From Gemmatimonadaceae bacterium (GTDB lineage: Bacteria; Gemmatimonadota; Gemmatimonadetes; Gemmatimonadales; Gemmatimonadaceae): a stretch of 64,000 nt of DNA. The first letter of the stretch is position 1. Every line of letters begins with the position of its first letter. Made by a program: the position numbers and the translations under genes. The stretch covers positions 1 through 64,000 of the forward strand of contig DATLUQ010000028.1 in assembly GCA_035533015.1 (NCBI GenBank). Direction: 5' to 3'. The notes below the pieces were generated by a model. The model did no database searches, was not told the DNA's origin, and was given only the letters and a program-made list of their open reading frames with translations. Shown piece by piece: positions 54,424 to 62,719 of this stretch.

Positions 54424-55580
54424 CCGACGCCGGGGCGCGCCCGCCCCTCTACGTAGGGCTCATGTCGGGCACGTCGCTCGACGGGATCACCGCCGTGGCG
54501 GTCCGCTTCCACCCGCGCGACACGGGCTTCGACCCCGAGATGTGCGCCTTTAGCGTTATGGAATATACGGCCAACCAACGCGACGCTCTGCACCGGGCGA
54601 TGTCGGTGGGCACGGCGGAGGAGTACTGCGTGCTGCAGTTCGCCCTCGGCGGCTGGCTGGCCGAGGCCGCGGTGGCGGTGATCGCCGAGGCCGGCGTGCC
54701 GCGCGAGGAGATCCGCGCCATCGCCTCGCACGGGCAGACGCTCTGGCATGCGCCGCCCCATGCCACCTGGCAGATCGGCGAATCGGCGGTGATCGCCGAG
54801 CGCACGGGCGTGGACGTGGTGAGCGACTTCCGTGTGCGCGACGTGGCGGCGGGCGGGCAGGGGGCGCCGCTCGTGCCCATCGCCGACGCGCTGCTGTTCG
54901 CCGGCGACTCGTGGCGCGCGCTGCAGAACATCGGCGGCATGGGCAACGTCACCATCGTGCCCCCCGGGGGCGCGCTGGGCGGCGTGCGCGCCTTCGACAC
55001 GGGGCCGGGCGTGGCGGTGCTGGACGGCGTGGTGCGGGCGCTCTATCCCGGCATTCGCTACGACCACGCCGGCGCGTTCGCTCGGCAGGGCGTCCCGATC
55101 GACGCCGTGGTGGACGCGCTGCTCACCGACGAGTACTTCGCCGCCGAGCCGCCCAAGTCCACGGGCCGCGAACGGTTCGGCGCCGCCTACGTGGAGCGGG
55201 TGATCGCGCTGTGCCGTGAGGCCGCGCCCGGCGCCGTGCCCGCCGACCTCGCGGCCACCGCCACGGCACTCACGGCGCGCAGCATCGGCGACGCGTACCG
55301 GCGGTTCATGCCCGAGCCGGTGACGGAGGTCCTCGTGTCGGGGGGCGGCGCCCGCAACGAGACGCTCATGGCGATGGTCGCCGCCGAACTGGCGCCGCGC
55401 GCCGTGCGGGCGTTCAGCGATGCCTACTTCGACGACGAGGCCAAGGAGGCGGTGGCGTTCGCGCTGCTCGCGCACCTGTTCCTGGAACGCCTGCCCGGCA
55501 ACGTGCCCCGTGCTACCGGCGCCGCCGGGCCCCGCGTGCTCGGCAAGCTCACGCCCGGTGGGCATCCAGAACGAGGTTGA
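54420..55580 (+). CDS. anmK: Anhydro-N-acetylmuramic acid kinase
   Basis: 386 aa, standard. Phosphorylates 1,6-anhydro-MurNAc to MurNAc-6P, the substrate of MurQ. ATP-site GLMSGTSLDGI (residues 12-22), SHGQTLWH, GGMGNVT, DTGPG and VSGGGARNETLM. ATG overlaps the murQ stop (ATGA), a functional pair. A local AT-rich patch (TTTAGCGTTATGGAATATACG) lies at 54549-54569. Followed by palindromic element C2. Confidence 0.96.
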   Translation: MTDAGARPPLYVGLMSGTSLDGITAVAVRFHPRDTGFDPEMCAFSVMEYTANQRDALHRAMSVGTAEEYCVLQFALGGWLAEAAVAVIAEAGVPREEIRAIASHGQTLWHAPPHATWQIGESAVIAERTGVDVVSDFRVRDVAAGGQGAPLVPIADALLFAGDSWRALQNIGGMGNVTIVPPGGALGGVRAFDTGPGVAVLDGVVRALYPGIRYDHAGAFARQGVPIDAVVDALLTDEYFAAEPPKSTGRERFGAAYVERVIALCREAAPGAVPADLAATATALTARSIGDAYRRFMPEPVTEVLVSGGGARNETLMAMVAAELAPRAVRAFSDAYFDDEAKEAVAFALLAHLFLERLPGNVPRATGAAGPRVLGKLTPGGHPERG

Positions 55581-55590
55581 ACAGGGTGAA

Positions 55591-55683
55591 CCGGATGTTA
55601 CGGATGCTCCGGACCAGACTTCTGGGGAGGGCGGCGGCGAGATCTCCCCGCTGGCGCCCCCTCTTGTTTGATCCGGAGCATGC
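55591..55683. repeat. Intergenic palindromic element, family 2, copy 2
   Basis: GGATGCTCCGGA at 55602-55613 pairs with TCCGGAGCAT at 55672-55681 (10 of 12). The inside GGGCGGCGGCGAGATCTCCC...CGCTGGCGCCCCC matches copy 1. A TTTTT run follows at 55701. It sits between the convergent anmK and FHA-protease genes, like copy 1 between ccdA and the exporter. Confidence 0.8.
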
Positions 55684-55736
55684 GGTCGATCCGTCTCATC
55701 TTTTTCGTAGAGTCCGTTCTGGATGCCTGGGCCGCG

Positions 55737-57119
55737 CTACTTGATGATGGCGCGGGCCTCGGGCGGCAGGAACGCCGCCAGCTTGTCGGCCGGGACCGCG
55801 TAGACGATGCGTCCGCCCGCTTCAGCGGGGCCACCGTACACCACGCCCACCACGTCGCCGTCGGCATTGAATACGGGACTGCCGCTGGATCCGTGGGTAG
55901 CGTACGAATCGATCTGGAGCACCGTCGTGACGCGCTTGCTCACCGTGCCGGGATCGAGCGTCGTCTTGGCGACCATGTCGCGTCCCGTCCCCTCCATGGG
56001 GAGGTCGGTGGCGAGCGGGAATCCGATCGTGACCACGGCCGCGCCTTCAGGCGCCGCGGTGGCCGAAGGGCTGATCCCGGCGACCACGGGGTAGGGCCCC
56101 GGCCGGTCCACCTGCACGAGCGCCAGATCCACCGCCGGATCGTCGCTCACCGTCACGATGTGAGCGGGCAGCAAGTCCTTGGAGTCGCGGAAGGTGACGG
56201 CGATCCGCGTGGCCGGTGTGCCGCCGGCGCTCTGCACGTTGTGCCGGCTGGTGACGAGCAGGCCGCCGCCGGTGACCGCGAATGCGGTGCCGGCGTACGC
56301 TTGGTTGTTCATCTCCGAATAGAGAATGGCCACGGCCGGCGCGTTGCGCGCGTTGATGGCCGGCACGTCCATCGTCACCAGGGCGCGCTGCGACCGGAGG
56401 TCGGTCCGGATGGAATCGATCGTGCCGGCCGCGTGGGCCGGCGCGCGGGCGATCCGTGCGCGCAAGGAGTCGCTGTTACGCGCGAGCGCCCGGATGAAGT
56501 TCGTGTCGGCCATCGCGGTCAGTCTGGCGTCGAGGGCTGCCGAGGCCGATTCGTTCTGGGCCAGCATCTCGCGGAGCTGCTGCATCTGTGCCGCCGCGGC
56601 GCGGTTGCCCAGCCAGAACGCGATTCCGATGCCCGCGCCGAGCAAGATCACGGCGGCGATCAGTAATCGAATCAGGTGCGCCGACTGGGCCCGCACGGCG
56701 ATGGCGATACGCTCGGTGGTCGGCCGGCGGGGCGTCTCGTTGACCGGTGCCGCCGGCGTGGCCCGCGGTCTCCGCCGGCCGGCTCCGCGCGTGGCGGTGG
56801 GGGCGTCGGCGGCCACGAAGCGGACCTCCACCTGGGGACCGTGCACGCCGAACGCGATGCGGTCGCCGTCCGCGAGTTCCCGGTCGGGGAGTACGCGCTC
56901 GCCGTTCACGAACGTGCCGTTGGTGCTCGTATTGTCGTGGATGACGTAGCGGCCGTCGTGGCCGCGGATCTCGGCGTGCCGGGCGGATACGTCGAGGTCG
57001 CGCTCGGGATCGAAGCGCAGGTCGCTGAGAGGATGGCGTCCGACCGCGATCACGGACTTGTCGAACACCGCCCGCTGGCCGGCGCGCGCGCCGCCCAGGA
57101 TGCGGATCTCGAGCGGCAC
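55737..57119 (-). CDS. FHA domain - membrane span - trypsin-like serine protease fusion
   Basis: 460 aa. FHA domain at residues 5-100 with GRHPLSDLRF, SARHAEI and the phospho-Thr loop TSTNGTFVNG. A linker of Pro/Arg, a single span near 150-170 (LIRLLIAAVILLGAGIGIAF), then a short coiled-coil. The trypsin-like domain begins near 255, with H293 (TSRHN), D331 (VDLALVQ) and S412 (HGSSGSP). So phospho-binding is cytosolic and proteolysis periplasmic. Last gene of the leftward signalling operon, 1 nt after the phosphatase. A phospho-signal across the membrane could control the protease (inference). Confidence 0.88.
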   Translation of the reverse strand: MPLEIRILGGARAGQRAVFDKSVIAVGRHPLSDLRFDPERDLDVSARHAEIRGHDGRYVIHDNTSTNGTFVNGERVLPDRELADGDRIAFGVHGPQVEVRFVAADAPTATRGAGRRRPRATPAAPVNETPRRPTTERIAIAVRAQSAHLIRLLIAAVILLGAGIGIAFWLGNRAAAAQMQQLREMLAQNESASAALDARLTAMADTNFIRALARNSDSLRARIARAPAHAAGTIDSIRTDLRSQRALVTMDVPAINARNAPAVAILYSEMNNQAYAGTAFAVTGGGLLVTSRHNVQSAGGTPATRIAVTFRDSKDLLPAHIVTVSDDPAVDLALVQVDRPGPYPVVAGISPSATAAPEGAAVVTIGFPLATDLPMEGTGRDMVAKTTLDPGTVSKRVTTVLQIDSYATHGSSGSPVFNADGDVVGVVYGGPAEAGGRIVYAVPADKLAAFLPPEARAIIK

Positions 57120-57120
57120 G

Positions 57121-58266
57121 TCAGTTCCGGGCCTTGCCCAGCCACCACGCGGCGGCGGCGACCACGGCGATCACCAGCGCGCCCAGGAGCAGGCGCTGCA
57201 TCATCCGGCCGCGGGCGCGCCGCTCCTCGGTTACCAGCGGTTGCTCCTCCGCCGCGCGTACCGGCACCGTCTCGCGGGTCACGGCATGCACGGGCGTGGT
57301 CGCGTGCCCGCTCTGATCGTCGAGCAGGCGGTCCACGCCCCGGGACGGTGTGTTCCCGGAGTCCGCGAGCGGGTAGACACGATGGCGCACTTCGTCGCTG
57401 TGGGCCGGGGCGCTCAACCCCTCGCCGTCGAAGCGCACCGCGATCACGGTGATGTTGTCGGGGCCGCCCGCGCTGTTGGCGAGGTCGATGAGCTGCTTGC
57501 ACGCCGCCACGAGGTCCGGCTGGTCGCGGATCACCTCGGCAATCTGGTCGCGCGAAACCTGGCCCGACAGGCCGTCGCTGCAGAGCACGAGTACGTCGTC
57601 GCGGCGGAGCTTCTGGTGCGTGAGGTCGATCTTGACCGTGGCTTCGGGGCCCAGCGCCTGAAGGATGATATTGCGGCGCTCGCTGCGTTCGGCCTCCTCC
57701 TCGGTGAGCTCGCCCGCCTCGACCAGTTTCTGCATGAGCGACTGGTCTTTGGTGATCTGGCGGGCCACGCCATCGCGCACGAGGTAGGCGCGGCTGTCGC
57801 CGACCTGGGCGAGGTAGAGGGTGTCGCCCAGGAGGCCGGCGATCGTCGCCGTGGTGCCCATGCCACGGTATTCGGGGTGGTGGGCGGCGAACGCGTTGAT
57901 CTCGGCATTGGCCACCACGGCGGCGCGCCTGAGCGCGGCGGCGAACGCGTCGGCCGTTGGGTCGGCGTGGGCCAGCCAGTCGCGGCGCAACTCGCGCAGC
58001 ACGATGGCGGTGGCCATCTCGCTGGCGATCTCGCCGGCGGCAGCGCCGCCCATGCCGTCGGCCACCATGAACAGGGACCCGCGTTCCCCGGCCTCGTGGG
58101 TGCGGACCGTGGGCAGGAGCGACGCGTCGTCCGTCGTGAGGTCGGCCACGACGAACGCGTCCTCGTTGTGCTCGCGCGTGCGTCCCACGTCGGTCTTGGC
58201 GAAGACGTGAACGATCACGGGTCCGCGGGCAGCGCCGCCGGAGGATGGCATGGACTGAGGATTCAC
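57121..58266 (-). CDS. PP2C-type Ser/Thr phosphatase, C-terminal membrane anchor
   Basis: 381 aa. Metal-dependent phosphatase that opposes the kinase upstream. Motifs: TREHNEDAF, VADGMGGAAAGEIAS, GMGTTATIAGL, QVGDSRAYL, CSDGLSG and GPDNITVIAV. After about residue 270 a linker leads to a single C-terminal span (LLLGALVIAVVAAAAWWLG), so the enzyme is tethered to the inner membrane on its cytosolic side. Begins 10 nt after the kinase gene stop and ends 1 nt before the FHA-protease. Confidence 0.93.
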   Translation of the reverse strand: MNPQSMPSSGGAARGPVIVHVFAKTDVGRTREHNEDAFVVADLTTDDASLLPTVRTHEAGERGSLFMVADGMGGAAAGEIASEMATAIVLRELRRDWLAHADPTADAFAAALRRAAVVANAEINAFAAHHPEYRGMGTTATIAGLLGDTLYLAQVGDSRAYLVRDGVARQITKDQSLMQKLVEAGELTEEEAERSERRNIILQALGPEATVKIDLTHQKLRRDDVLVLCSDGLSGQVSRDQIAEVIRDQPDLVAACKQLIDLANSAGGPDNITVIAVRFDGEGLSAPAHSDEVRHRVYPLADSGNTPSRGVDRLLDDQSGHATTPVHAVTRETVPVRAAEEQPLVTEERRARGRMMQRLLLGALVIAVVAAAAWWLGKARN

Positions 58267-58276
58267 GAGGTTGCGG

Positions 58277-59932
58277 CTAGTTGCAGGAGATGTGCAACAT
58301 GATGGATCTTACGGTGCTGTCCTGCGACGCCGTCGACGCCTTGTCCTTGATGCCCCGGAGAATCGCACACCCACTGTCGTTGAGGCCGACGGACCCCAGA
58401 GCTGCTGCGCGAATGATGGCGGCCGACACGTTCTGCACGGGCGTGGCGAGCCTTCCGGAGAGCGTGTCCAACGCCTGGAGGACGCGTTGGGCTGCGGGTT
58501 TGTCAAAGTTGCTGTCGGTGACCAGGGAGTCGAGCCGCGTGAGCTCGGCGTCCACGTCCGCCGCTGAAGCGGCGGGTGGTCCCGCCTGATTCGCCCCCGG
58601 CTTCAACGCCGGCGGCCCGATCGGCTTGTTGGCGGCGCGTCCCGCCGCGTCACGTTCGGCGTTCGCGTTCTGCGGCGAAGCCCCGTTGCCATGCTCGGTG
58701 GAATCTGCCGCCGCCCCGCTCGCTTGGCGGGGGGCCGGTGCCGCGTTCGCCGGCTTGCGCATCTGCAGCATCACCGTCATGACCCCGCCGAGCGCCACCA
58801 CCGTGGCGATGGCGGCGATGAGCGGCGTCTTGCTCTTGCCGGCTGGTGTGGCCGCGGGGGCCGGCCTGGCCGGCGCGATACTGGCCGCCGCTGTGACGCG
58901 CGTGGCCGGCACGGCCGCCGTACGGGTCGTGGCCGCTCCGATCACCTGCGTACTCGCCTCGGCGGCCAGGCTCAGCGGCATGGCGCTCACCGCCCGATAG
59001 AGGTCACGCCCGAACTCCGGCGCCGTCTGGTACCGTCGGTTGGCGTCGCGTTCCAGCGCCTTGTCCAGCACCGCCTGCACGTCGGCGGGCCACGCCACGT
59101 CGGGCTTCATCTCCGGCAGTCGACTGGGCCTGTCGGTGAGGCGCACGAGCATTGCCTGCTGCGCCGATTCACCACGAAAGGGCAACGCGCCGGTGAGCAT
59201 GTGAAAGGCCACCAGGCCCAGCGAATAGATGTCGCTCCGCCCGTCGAGCGGGTCGCCCGCCAGCTGCTCGGGGCTCATGTACTCGGGGGTGCCGATCACG
59301 AAGCCCGTCCTCGTGACCTTCTGCGCGTCGTTGCCGGCGGCCTTGGCGATGCCGAAGTCCACGACCTTCACCAGGTCCGACCCGTCGGGCGTCTTGGCGA
59401 CCAGGATGTTGTCGGGCTTGAGATCGCGGTGCACGATGCCCATGTCGTGGGCGGCGGCCAGCGCGTCGGCGGCCTGGCGCACGATGGCGGCGGCGCGGAG
59501 CGGGGGCAGCGCCCCGTGCCGCGCGATGAGCGTGGTGAGCGACGGGCCGTCCACGAACTCCATCGCCAGGTAGATCAGGCCGTCGCTGGTTTCACCAAAG
59601 TCGTATACCGCGGCCACGTGGGGATGGCTGATGCGGCTGGCGTTCGACGCTTCGCGGTTGAACCGGGTGATCGCGTCGGCGTCGTGCCCCAAGCCGGGAT
59701 TCATCACCTTCACGGCGCTCTTGCGCCCCATCCTGACGTGCTCGGCCAGGTAGACCCGGCCCATGCCGCCCTCGCCGAGCTTTCGCAGGACGCGGTAGCG
59801 GTCGGCGATGACCGACCCGACGAGATCATGGTCGCCTCCCGGCGTGCGCAGCGTGGCGCCGTCCTTGGGGCAGAACCGCTGGTCGAGCTCGTACTCGGCT
59901 CCGCACTGGGGGCAGGTCTTCAGATGGCTCAC
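58277..59932 (-). CDS. Membrane Ser/Thr protein kinase with N-terminal zinc ribbon
   Basis: 551 aa. Zinc ribbon CPQC...CPKDG (residues 8-24), then kinase domain: LGEGGMGRVYLAEH, SAVKVM, IVHRDLKPDNIL, VDFGIAKA and TPEYMSPEQL. One span near 372-392 (LIAAIATVVALGGVMTVML), then a low-complexity linker and an external helical domain without PASTA repeats, ending HISCN. The external part may sense a periplasmic ligand. The start overlaps the stop of the upstream FHA gene by 4 nt (59929-59932). Confidence 0.92.
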   Translation of the reverse strand: MSHLKTCPQCGAEYELDQRFCPKDGATLRTPGGDHDLVGSVIADRYRVLRKLGEGGMGRVYLAEHVRMGRKSAVKVMNPGLGHDADAITRFNREASNASRISHPHVAAVYDFGETSDGLIYLAMEFVDGPSLTTLIARHGALPPLRAAAIVRQAADALAAAHDMGIVHRDLKPDNILVAKTPDGSDLVKVVDFGIAKAAGNDAQKVTRTGFVIGTPEYMSPEQLAGDPLDGRSDIYSLGLVAFHMLTGALPFRGESAQQAMLVRLTDRPSRLPEMKPDVAWPADVQAVLDKALERDANRRYQTAPEFGRDLYRAVSAMPLSLAAEASTQVIGAATTRTAAVPATRVTAAASIAPARPAPAATPAGKSKTPLIAAIATVVALGGVMTVMLQMRKPANAAPAPRQASGAAADSTEHGNGASPQNANAERDAAGRAANKPIGPPALKPGANQAGPPAASAADVDAELTRLDSLVTDSNFDKPAAQRVLQALDTLSGRLATPVQNVSAAIIRAAALGSVGLNDSGCAILRGIKDKASTASQDSTVRSIMLHISCN

Positions 59933-60837
59933 ACGCTCTCCACCCGCAGGACCTGATCACCCAGCAGCAGCCGCTGTCCCTTCTTGAGTGCCTGCTCGCC
60001 GCGCACGGCGAGCGCGACGCCGTTGCGGCTGCCGGCGTCGTGGACGGAGAAATCGGAGTTGGCCGATCGGATCTCGGCGTGGCGCCCGCTCATCGTCTGA
60101 TCGTACGGAAAGGTCCAGTCTCCCGTTTCGCGGCCGATGAGAATGCTGCGTCCCGGGGAGAGGTGGAAGGTGTCGCGTACGCTGCCGTCGGCGCGGAGTT
60201 GTTCCAGCACTGCCACGTCCACCGACGGCACGAGCGAACCCATGCGACGCGTGGAGTCGGCCTCGGGGGCGTGGGGACCCGGATATCCCAGCCGCCGGAA
60301 GCGCAGCACCTGCGATCCCACGAGCACACGGTCGCCGTCGATCAGCCTGACGCCACCCTCGATGAAAGCCCAGCTCGCGTTGCGCGAGCCGAGGTCGCGC
60401 ACCCAGAGCACGCCCTCGCGCAGGTCGAACCGCGCGTGCAGCGGCGACATGTACACGTCGTCGGAGAACTTGATGTCGGCTTCGCTCCGACCCACCACGG
60501 CCTCGCCCCGGTCGAGGTTGAACGTCCTCGCCACGTCGCCGGCGTCGTTGAGAAGCGCGAGCCGTGGGCCCACCTCGCGCCGGCCGCCGCCCAGCCCCAG
60601 AGTGCCCGGTGCCAGCGGTTGGTCCCCCACCGACACGCGCTTGCCCACCCGCGATCCGCATCGAGCGCAGAACATGTCCGCTCCCTGCTGGAACGGCGCC
60701 CCGCAGTTGGCGCAACTGCCTTCCGCCGGGGCCACCGACATGCGGTTGCCGCAGTGCGGGCAGAACGGCAGCGAGGCTTCGACGGTCTTGGCGCACCGGG
60801 AGCAGGTGGCGCTGGAGGCGGGTTGAGAATCGGCCAT
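59929..60837 (-). CDS. Double zinc-ribbon, double FHA domain protein
   Basis: 302 aa. Two zinc ribbons: CSRC/CPHC (residues 9-30) and CANC/CARC (about 41-60). FHA 1 near 95-180 (VVGRSEADIKF, SPLHARF, GSRNASWAFIE) and FHA 2 near 220-302 (LIGRETGDWTF, SGRHAEI, GSRNGVALAVRG). Binds phospho-Thr proteins; presumably an adaptor for the downstream kinase and phosphatase. First gene of the operon, behind the promoter at 60984-61012. No membrane span. Confidence 0.9.
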   Translation of the reverse strand: MADSQPASSATCSRCAKTVEASLPFCPHCGNRMSVAPAEGSCANCGAPFQQGADMFCARCGSRVGKRVSVGDQPLAPGTLGLGGGRREVGPRLALLNDAGDVARTFNLDRGEAVVGRSEADIKFSDDVYMSPLHARFDLREGVLWVRDLGSRNASWAFIEGGVRLIDGDRVLVGSQVLRFRRLGYPGPHAPEADSTRRMGSLVPSVDVAVLEQLRADGSVRDTFHLSPGRSILIGRETGDWTFPYDQTMSGRHAEIRSANSDFSVHDAGSRNGVALAVRGEQALKKGQRLLLGDQVLRVESV

Positions 60838-60983
60838 GGGCGTATCAGGGACGCCTGAAGTATGGAAGGGGAACGATCAGCAGCACGGGCGGCGACCTGT
60901 GGTCGTGGATTGCCCGGCGGATCGGGCAGGTACGCCGGTGCCACGCGAGCGTTGGACGGCGCGGGAAACCGCCATGAAGCGCG

Positions 60984-61012
60984 AATATAGGACGCATGGA
61001 ATAGAGGGTCAA
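60984..61012 (-). promoter_or_regulatory. Promoter of the FHA-kinase-phosphatase-protease operon
   Basis: On the minus strand TTGACC (61012-61007), exactly 17 nt, TATATT (60989-60984): 5 of 6 matches in both boxes, the best promoter match in the window. Leaves about 140 nt of leader before the ATG at 60837. Confidence 0.7.
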
Positions 61013-61087
61013 TGAACCGCCGATAGCGCGCAAGTGCCGGATCCGCCGTCGCTTCCCTCCTCCGCACTGGAGTCATAGGTTCATGCG

Positions 61088-62719
61088 ATGCCGCGATCTG
61101 CCGCACGCTCCGCGCTGGCCGCTGCCGCCTTGGTCGCGGCGTGCGTTCCATCCACCGTCCCCGTTTCGCCACCGACGCCCGCCGCTGCCGACTCGGGCCG
61201 TGGCGCCGGCGCCCCGTCCACGCGGCCGGTGGCGCGCCGCGCGCCCGGGCCCGGCGGTGGGCCCCCGGCTTCCCTCCCGCCGATTCCCTTCGTGGCGGGC
61301 GCGCTCAGCCTCCACGTGGTCTATCCCGCGATCGGCCAGCTGATCACGTCGCGCGACTCCACCTACGTGCTGGGCTCGGTGGGAAACGGCGATGCCAAGC
61401 TCACCGTGGACGGGGAGCCCGTGCGTGTGTATCCCAACGGGGCATTCATGGGATTCGTGGCCAATCCGCCTGCGGGGGCGCCGCAATACGATCTCACTGC
61501 GGTGCTCGGCGCCGACACCGTGCGCGCCACGCATCAGGTACGGGTGCGTAGTCCCGAGACGGAGCGCTGGCCATCCGAGCCGCCCGCGTTCGATTCCACC
61601 GCCGAGTGGGTGCGCCTGGACGATCCGACCTCCCTGCTGCCGGACACCGACCAGACGATCGTGGCGCGTCCCACGCCGGGCGAGACGTACCACTGGTTCT
61701 TGTTGCCCGGCACGGTGGTGTGGCGCAGCGGCCGCGTGGGCGGGTACACGCGGATCCAGCTGGACAGTGGGCTTGCCGTGTGGGTTCCCGATTCGCTCAC
61801 GCACGCGGTTGACGCCACTGCTGCGCCGCATCGCGTGGCCCAGGACGCCGAAGTGGTTTCGGCGCCCGGATGGGCCGACTTCGTGCTTCCCGTGGGGCAG
61901 CGGCCACCGTACGTCGTGGAGGAGCGCAACCATGCGATCGACCTCACGCTCTACGGCACGCGCGGCAACACCGACATCATCAAGTATCCGACGGACGATT
62001 CGCTGATTCGCCGCGTCGACTGGGCGCAGGTGCGCGGCGATCGCGTGCGCTACACGCTGCATCTGAGCCGCCGGCCGTTCGGCTACCTCGTACTCTGGCG
62101 CGACGGGCGGTTCGTGCTCCGCGTGCGCCGGCCGCCGGTGGTGAACGCGGCGCATCCGCTCCGCGGCCAGGTGATCGCGGTGGACGCGGGGCATCCGCCA
62201 GGCGGCGCCACCGGGCCCACGGGTCTCCCGGAATCCGACGCCACGCTGGCGGTGGCCCGGCGGCTCCAGACGTTGCTCGAGGCCGAGGGCGCGACGGTGG
62301 TGATGACGCGCGACACGCCCGACGCCGTCGCGCTCGACGACCGTCCCGTGATCGCCCGGCGTGCCGATGCCGACGCGTTCGTGTCCATCCACCTCAACGC
62401 TTTTCCCGACGGTGTGAACCCGTTCACGGCCACCGAGGGGAGTGCGACGTACTACTACTACGGGGAGGCCGAGCCGCTGGCCCGCGCGGTGCAACAGGGT
62501 GTCGTGCGCCACCTCGGGCTTCCCGACCAGGGCATCGTGTTCCGCAGCCTGGCCGTGGCGCGACAGACGTGGGTGCCGTCGATTCTCTGTGAGGGTGCGT
62601 TCGTCATCATTCCCCAGCAGGAGGCTGCGCTCCGCACGCCGGCATTCCAGGACGCGTATGCGCGGGGCCTGGCCGCCGGGCTGGTGGCCTACTTCCGCGG
62701 CCTGGGAGCGTCGTCGTGA
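61088..62719 (+). CDS. Lipoprotein N-acetylmuramoyl-L-alanine amidase (Amidase_3)
   Basis: 543 aa. Signal with lipobox LVAAC (Cys19). A Pro/Ala linker, an N-terminal beta-rich part with repeated strand patterns (about 70-350) that may bind wall, then the amidase domain at about 358-540: VDAGHPPGGATGP (first zinc His), SDATLAVARRL (Glu-type segment changed to PESD), VSIHLNAFPD (second His) and LCEGAF with catalytic Glu. Cuts the bond between MurNAc and the stem peptide; anchored in a membrane. The next gene starts at the TGATG overlap. Confidence 0.85.
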   Translation: MPRSAARSALAAAALVAACVPSTVPVSPPTPAAADSGRGAGAPSTRPVARRAPGPGGGPPASLPPIPFVAGALSLHVVYPAIGQLITSRDSTYVLGSVGNGDAKLTVDGEPVRVYPNGAFMGFVANPPAGAPQYDLTAVLGADTVRATHQVRVRSPETERWPSEPPAFDSTAEWVRLDDPTSLLPDTDQTIVARPTPGETYHWFLLPGTVVWRSGRVGGYTRIQLDSGLAVWVPDSLTHAVDATAAPHRVAQDAEVVSAPGWADFVLPVGQRPPYVVEERNHAIDLTLYGTRGNTDIIKYPTDDSLIRRVDWAQVRGDRVRYTLHLSRRPFGYLVLWRDGRFVLRVRRPPVVNAAHPLRGQVIAVDAGHPPGGATGPTGLPESDATLAVARRLQTLLEAEGATVVMTRDTPDAVALDDRPVIARRADADAFVSIHLNAFPDGVNPFTATEGSATYYYYGEAEPLARAVQQGVVRHLGLPDQGIVFRSLAVARQTWVPSILCEGAFVIIPQQEAALRTPAFQDAYARGLAAGLVAYFRGLGASS

